From Bin75 sp965200435 (GTDB lineage Bacteria > Nitrospirota > Nitrospiria > Nitrospirales > UBA8639), in the NCBI GenBank assembly GCA_965200435.1, contig OZ241337.1:2046001-2110000 (forward strand): a stretch of DNA of 64,000 bases, in the 5' to 3' direction. Of the stretch, positions 60,946-64,000 are shown piece after piece. Every line of letters starts with the position of its first letter. Within the stretch, counting starts at the first letter, position 1. The notes below the pieces were generated by a model. It was not told the origin of the DNA. It saw only the letters and a program-made list of their open reading frames with translations, and did not search any database. The position numbers were made by a program, and so were the translations under genes.

Positions 60946-63900
60946 AACGTCGTGTCCACTTGCAGCAGCACCCCCATGGTTGCCGGGGCCGTCGGGCGGC
61001 GCAGGTGCTCCACCGTCAGGTTCAGTTGCACCGGCCCCTCCGGTTGTACCCCCGCCCGCATTTGCTGCCCCGCCGCGGCCATGCCCACGTTCGCAAACGG
61101 TCGCACCAGCAGGCCCTGCTCGTCACCCAGCCGCAGCCCCCAGGCCACTTGCCCGTCGACCCGCAGCGTCGGCGCCCCCGCGACACTCCCTACGCCGCCG
61201 ACCGTCGCCAGCAACGGCGTCCCTGCCCCAGGTCCCGCGCCCAGCCCCGCGGCCGTGCCCCAGCCCGGCGCCAGCCGCCCCGTCCAGCCCGTGCCGTCCG
61301 TCGCCGCCCGCCGCTCAAGGACTAGCTGCAGCCCTTGTGTCGCTACTCCCGCCAGCGCCTGCGTTGCCCCGTACCAGTGCCCCGTGACCCCACCGGTCCA
61401 CCGGCCCAGCCCGTAGTGCAGACTCCCGGTCATTTCCGCCCCCTGGGCCCGCTCGCCCGCGCCGCCATCCAGGCGCCCGCTCAGCCGGAGCGTCCCCCGG
61501 AGCGCCCCGTCACTAGACGCATAGTCACTCGTGACGCCCAATCGACTCCGGTGGACCACCGCGCCCAGGGATCCCCCGGCGAGGCCGCTCACCGCCAACT
61601 GTGACCACCCGTAGTCGCCTACCACCGCCACGCTCAGCCCGTCACCCGCATACACCGTCTGCTCCACCCCCGCCAGCCCCAGGTTCAGCCCCAAGGCCCC
61701 ATCCAGGGTCACGGTTTGGCCCGGCCGGTACGGATCCTGCCACCGACTGGTCAGATCCCCCCAGCCCCACCCCGCCAGGCTCCAGACGGCTAGCGTGTCG
61801 CTAAGTTGCCCACGCAGGTAGGGATAGACGGTCGTCAGGGCGCTGCCCAGCTCGCCCCCCGTGGCGCCCCCCACCGGCTGGAAGGCGCTCCCGCCTTGGG
61901 CCACCGCCACCCCCGTCAGCCATTGCGTCCCCAGTCGCGCGTCCAGGCCGACAAAGCGCTGCCCCTGGCCCCCTTGGAACGCGGTGCCCCCGCTGCCCCA
62001 GAGCGCCAGTTGGACTGGCTGCGGGGCGTCGTCGGTTTCGCCTAAGAGCGTGCGGTTCAGCGACAGGCTGAAGTTCTGGGTCTGCAGCCGCTGCAGCAGC
62101 GTGCCCAGGCCCTGGCCTTGGGTGGTCATCGGAGGCTGATAGTCCCGTTCCGGGTCCCACGGCTCGCCCGGCTGTCCGATACCCGGCTGTCCGATACCCG
62201 GTTGTGGCAGGCAGTCGCCCAGGGCCACCTGGCGCGGACAGGCGCTGCCTCCGGCGCCGCCGAATACGGACGCCAGGGCCGTCAGCGCATCCCCGCCGCT
62301 TCCGCTACCCGCGGTGAATCGCTGCCCGATGACGGTGGAGGCGTCTTCCAGCAGGGCCCGCGCGTGCTTGGCTAATTCTCCCTGTAATTGCTGCCGCGCC
62401 AGGCTCTCGGCCCCCGCCGGGGTTGTGGCGGTGGCGGACGCCCAGTCGGACGCGAAGTGCCGTGTGCCCTGCCAGTCGATCACACTGCGCACGTACAGCC
62501 GGTAGGCGGTCCCCGATTCGAACCCATCGATTTCGGCTTCTTTCGTGCCGAACGCCGGGACGTCGGCCAGCAGCGTCTCTGGTGTTTCAGCGTCTGTCTG
62601 TGTGCTGTAGCCGATCTCGTAGGCGGCTTGCAGGTTCTTTTTGCCCCCGATGGGGCTGATGCTCCAGTGCAGGAGCAGGGCCGTCTCCGACACCGGCTCC
62701 GTGACCGCCGTCCCGGCGTCCGTCGGGACTGAGGCCGGGCTGGCGCCGTAGACCATGTCCGAGGCCTCGCTGCAGGTGCGGCCGTTGGCCTCGCACCAGC
62801 GCACTTCGACTTCGTAGACCCGGCCGATGGCCATCCAGGACGCGGTGGACGCCTGCGCGCGCCCGTCTTCCACCGTCACGCTGGCGAATGGACGCCAGCC
62901 GGTGCGCTTGGCTCCCGGTTTCATGCCCAAGACCCGGATCTGGCTCTTGGCTGCGACCCAGGCGGACCCCGTGGGTGGGGCATCGAAGGCCACGTCCAGC
63001 GCCTTCCAGGCGGTCTGGGCCGAGGTGACCACGTCCAGATTCTCCGGGCGCGTGGCCGGCGGCGGGGCCACGGCGATGGTAAAGGTGAGTTCGGCGGTGT
63101 CGTTGCCCGCGTCCGTCGCCGCGAGTGTCCAGGTGGCACTGTCTGCCTCGGTTTCCGGGGTGCCGCTGAGTGTGCGCGAGGCCGCGTCGAATGCCAGCCC
63201 GTCGGCGAGTGTCGGACTCACGGTGTAGGTGAGCGCGCCGTCGCCGCCGGTCGCGGCTGGCAGCGTCACCGGGTCGATGGCTTCGCCTTCAGTGAATTCC
63301 AGTGCCGGACTGTCGATGCCCTCGTAGGTTGGGACTGCGTCCGCGGCCACCGTGGCCGTGAATTCCAGTTCGGCGCTCGTCCCGGCCGCGTCGGTGGCCG
63401 TGTAGGTGTAGGTCTGCTGGCCTGCTGCCGTCGGCGTGCCCGACAGCGTGCGGCTGGCTGCGTCGAAGCTCAGCCCGTTCCAGCTTGCCGGCTGGAGCGC
63501 GTGGCCGATGTCGCCCGTGCCGCCGGTGGCTTCCGGCAGCGCCAGGGCTTCAATCGCGGTCCCCGCCTGATACGACGGGTCCGCCGGGGCTTCGCCCAGT
63601 ACCAGCGACGGTGAGTCGGGCGCTTGCGTCGTGTCCGTGTCCCAGGCCCAGGGCGAGGCAAAGAGCGTCTCGCCCTGCTGCACGATCACGCTGCGCACAT
63701 AGAGCCGGTACTCGGTGTCGGCTGCCAGGCCTTCTAACACCGCCCCGGTCGCGCCGAAGGCCGGCACATCGGCTGCGTCTACCCGCGTCGCCGGTTCCTC
63801 GGCTGCGGTGTCGGTGCTGTAGCCCAGTTCATAGGTCGCGTGCGGGTTCTGGCCGTCACCCACGTCCGCGATCTCCCAGGACAGCCACATCTGCGTCGCC

Positions 63901-64000
63901 GAGTTCGGGTCGGCTACCGCCAGGGCCGCGGTCGGCGCCGAGGCCGGTGTGGCTCCGACGGCCGTGTCTGACGCCGCGCTGCACGTCTCATCCGATGGCG
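60942..64000 (-). CDS. Large repeat-domain surface protein with C-terminal beta-barrel, 5' end beyond window
   Basis: The frame is open from the window end, through an internal ATG at 63890, to the TAG at 60944-60942, about 1018 codons. It has fibronectin-III-like units (YELGYSTDTAAEEPATRVDA, YRLYVRSVI twice) and putative Ig units (GLAFDAASRTLSGTP twice), then a linker with PGIGQPGIGQPG and a C-terminal half of alternating aromatic strands ending in LLQVDTTF. The final Phe and strand pattern fit an outer-membrane barrel as in autotransporters or adhesins. It is far richer in G+C than the rest of the window. The start codon is outside the window. Confidence 0.85.
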   Translation of the reverse strand, partial: PSDETCSAASDTAVGATPASAPTAALAVADPNSATQMWLSWEIADVGDGQNPHATYELGYSTDTAAEEPATRVDAADVPAFGATGAVLEGLAADTEYRLYVRSVIVQQGETLFASPWAWDTDTTQAPDSPSLVLGEAPADPSYQAGTAIEALALPEATGGTGDIGHALQPASWNGLSFDAASRTLSGTPTAAGQQTYTYTATDAAGTSAELEFTATVAADAVPTYEGIDSPALEFTEGEAIDPVTLPAATGGDGALTYTVSPTLADGLAFDAASRTLSGTPETEADSATWTLAATDAGNDTAELTFTIAVAPPPATRPENLDVVTSAQTAWKALDVAFDAPPTGSAWVAAKSQIRVLGMKPGAKRTGWRPFASVTVEDGRAQASTASWMAIGRVYEVEVRWCEANGRTCSEASDMVYGASPASVPTDAGTAVTEPVSETALLLHWSISPIGGKKNLQAAYEIGYSTQTDAETPETLLADVPAFGTKEAEIDGFESGTAYRLYVRSVIDWQGTRHFASDWASATATTPAGAESLARQQLQGELAKHARALLEDASTVIGQRFTAGSGSGGDALTALASVFGGAGGSACPRQVALGDCLPQPGIGQPGIGQPGEPWDPERDYQPPMTTQGQGLGTLLQRLQTQNFSLSLNRTLLGETDDAPQPVQLALWGSGGTAFQGGQGQRFVGLDARLGTQWLTGVAVAQGGSAFQPVGGATGGELGSALTTVYPYLRGQLSDTLAVWSLAGWGWGDLTSRWQDPYRPGQTVTLDGALGLNLGLAGVEQTVYAGDGLSVAVVGDYGWSQLAVSGLAGGSLGAVVHRSRLGVTSDYASSDGALRGTLRLSGRLDGGAGERAQGAEMTGSLHYGLGRWTGGVTGHWYGATQALAGVATQGLQLVLERRAATDGTGWTGRLAPGWGTAAGLGAGPGAGTPLLATVGGVGSVAGAPTLRVDGQVAWGLRLGDEQGLLVRPFANVGMAAAGQQMRAGVQPEGPVQLNLTVEHLRRPTAPATMGVLLQVDTTF

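Noticed and set aside
60911..63228. Long plus-strand frames opposite the surface-protein gene
   Set aside because: They are shadows caused by the high G+C third positions of the minus-strand gene; low-complexity Pro/Arg/Ala products without domains.

Overview
The window reads as a chromosomal segment of a Gram-negative bacterium that also carries a 20S proteasome with pupylation-type ligases. That combination, with FtsEX-EnvC, a C-terminal beta-barrel protein and many Nitrospira-like housekeeping genes, points to the phylum Nitrospirota (probably Nitrospira-related). This is inference from gene content; no 16S rRNA or tRNA gene was recognised.

Layout. 1-710: 3' truncated exported endonuclease/exonuclease/phosphatase gene. 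1130-6044: fhs, an orphan HicB-like gene, an hsdR remnant, uvrB, DUF4321. 6228-11001: ffh-rpsP-rimM-trmD-rplS-rnhB-yraN, a classic translation and RNA-processing run. 11062-15222: ftsE-ftsX-envC-like-ctpA, a cell-separation operon. 15230-18222: an Lrp/AsnC sensor domain, an HhH protein, and thiS-thiG-thiE. 18520-24816: the proteasome cluster arc/mpa-dop-prcB-prcA-pafA, with no Pup/UBact gene visible inside it. 24818-32463: M23 peptidase, LOG, membrane and exported proteins, hsp20, arfB, oligopeptidase B. 32785-38043 (minus strand): group-2 sigma factor, HtrA protease, and a two-component system. 38265-40251: a small membrane protein and sthA.

40370-51220 is a defence island. It holds a RHH/PIN toxin-antitoxin pair and then a MYXAN (Dev-like) type I CRISPR-Cas locus: cas6-cas3-cas8-cas7-cas5, a mazEF pair inserted antisense, cas4-cas1 fusion, cas2, and an array of 9 identical repeats and 8 spacers. 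cas6 and cas3 each carry one in-frame stop codon, while the effector backbone and adaptation genes are open. So DNA degradation and crRNA processing look impaired, but acquisition genes look intact.

51319-64000: stress and repair genes (DUF1348, msrB, DUF5069, DsrE-like), an EndoQ-like PHP nuclease gene with a one-base frameshift next to a UvrD-family helicase, and the 3' part of a very G+C-rich repeat-domain/beta-barrel surface protein.

Throughout, nine copies of a ~142-bp element lie between genes. It has GGAACC/GGTTCC inverted ends and 4-bp YTAR target duplications, so it looks like a MITE of the IS5 group. In four cases the neighbouring stop codon is part of the target site, and one copy lies where the 5' leader of hsp20 should be. 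A second family with 17-bp inverted ends and a cluster of REP-like hairpins are also present.
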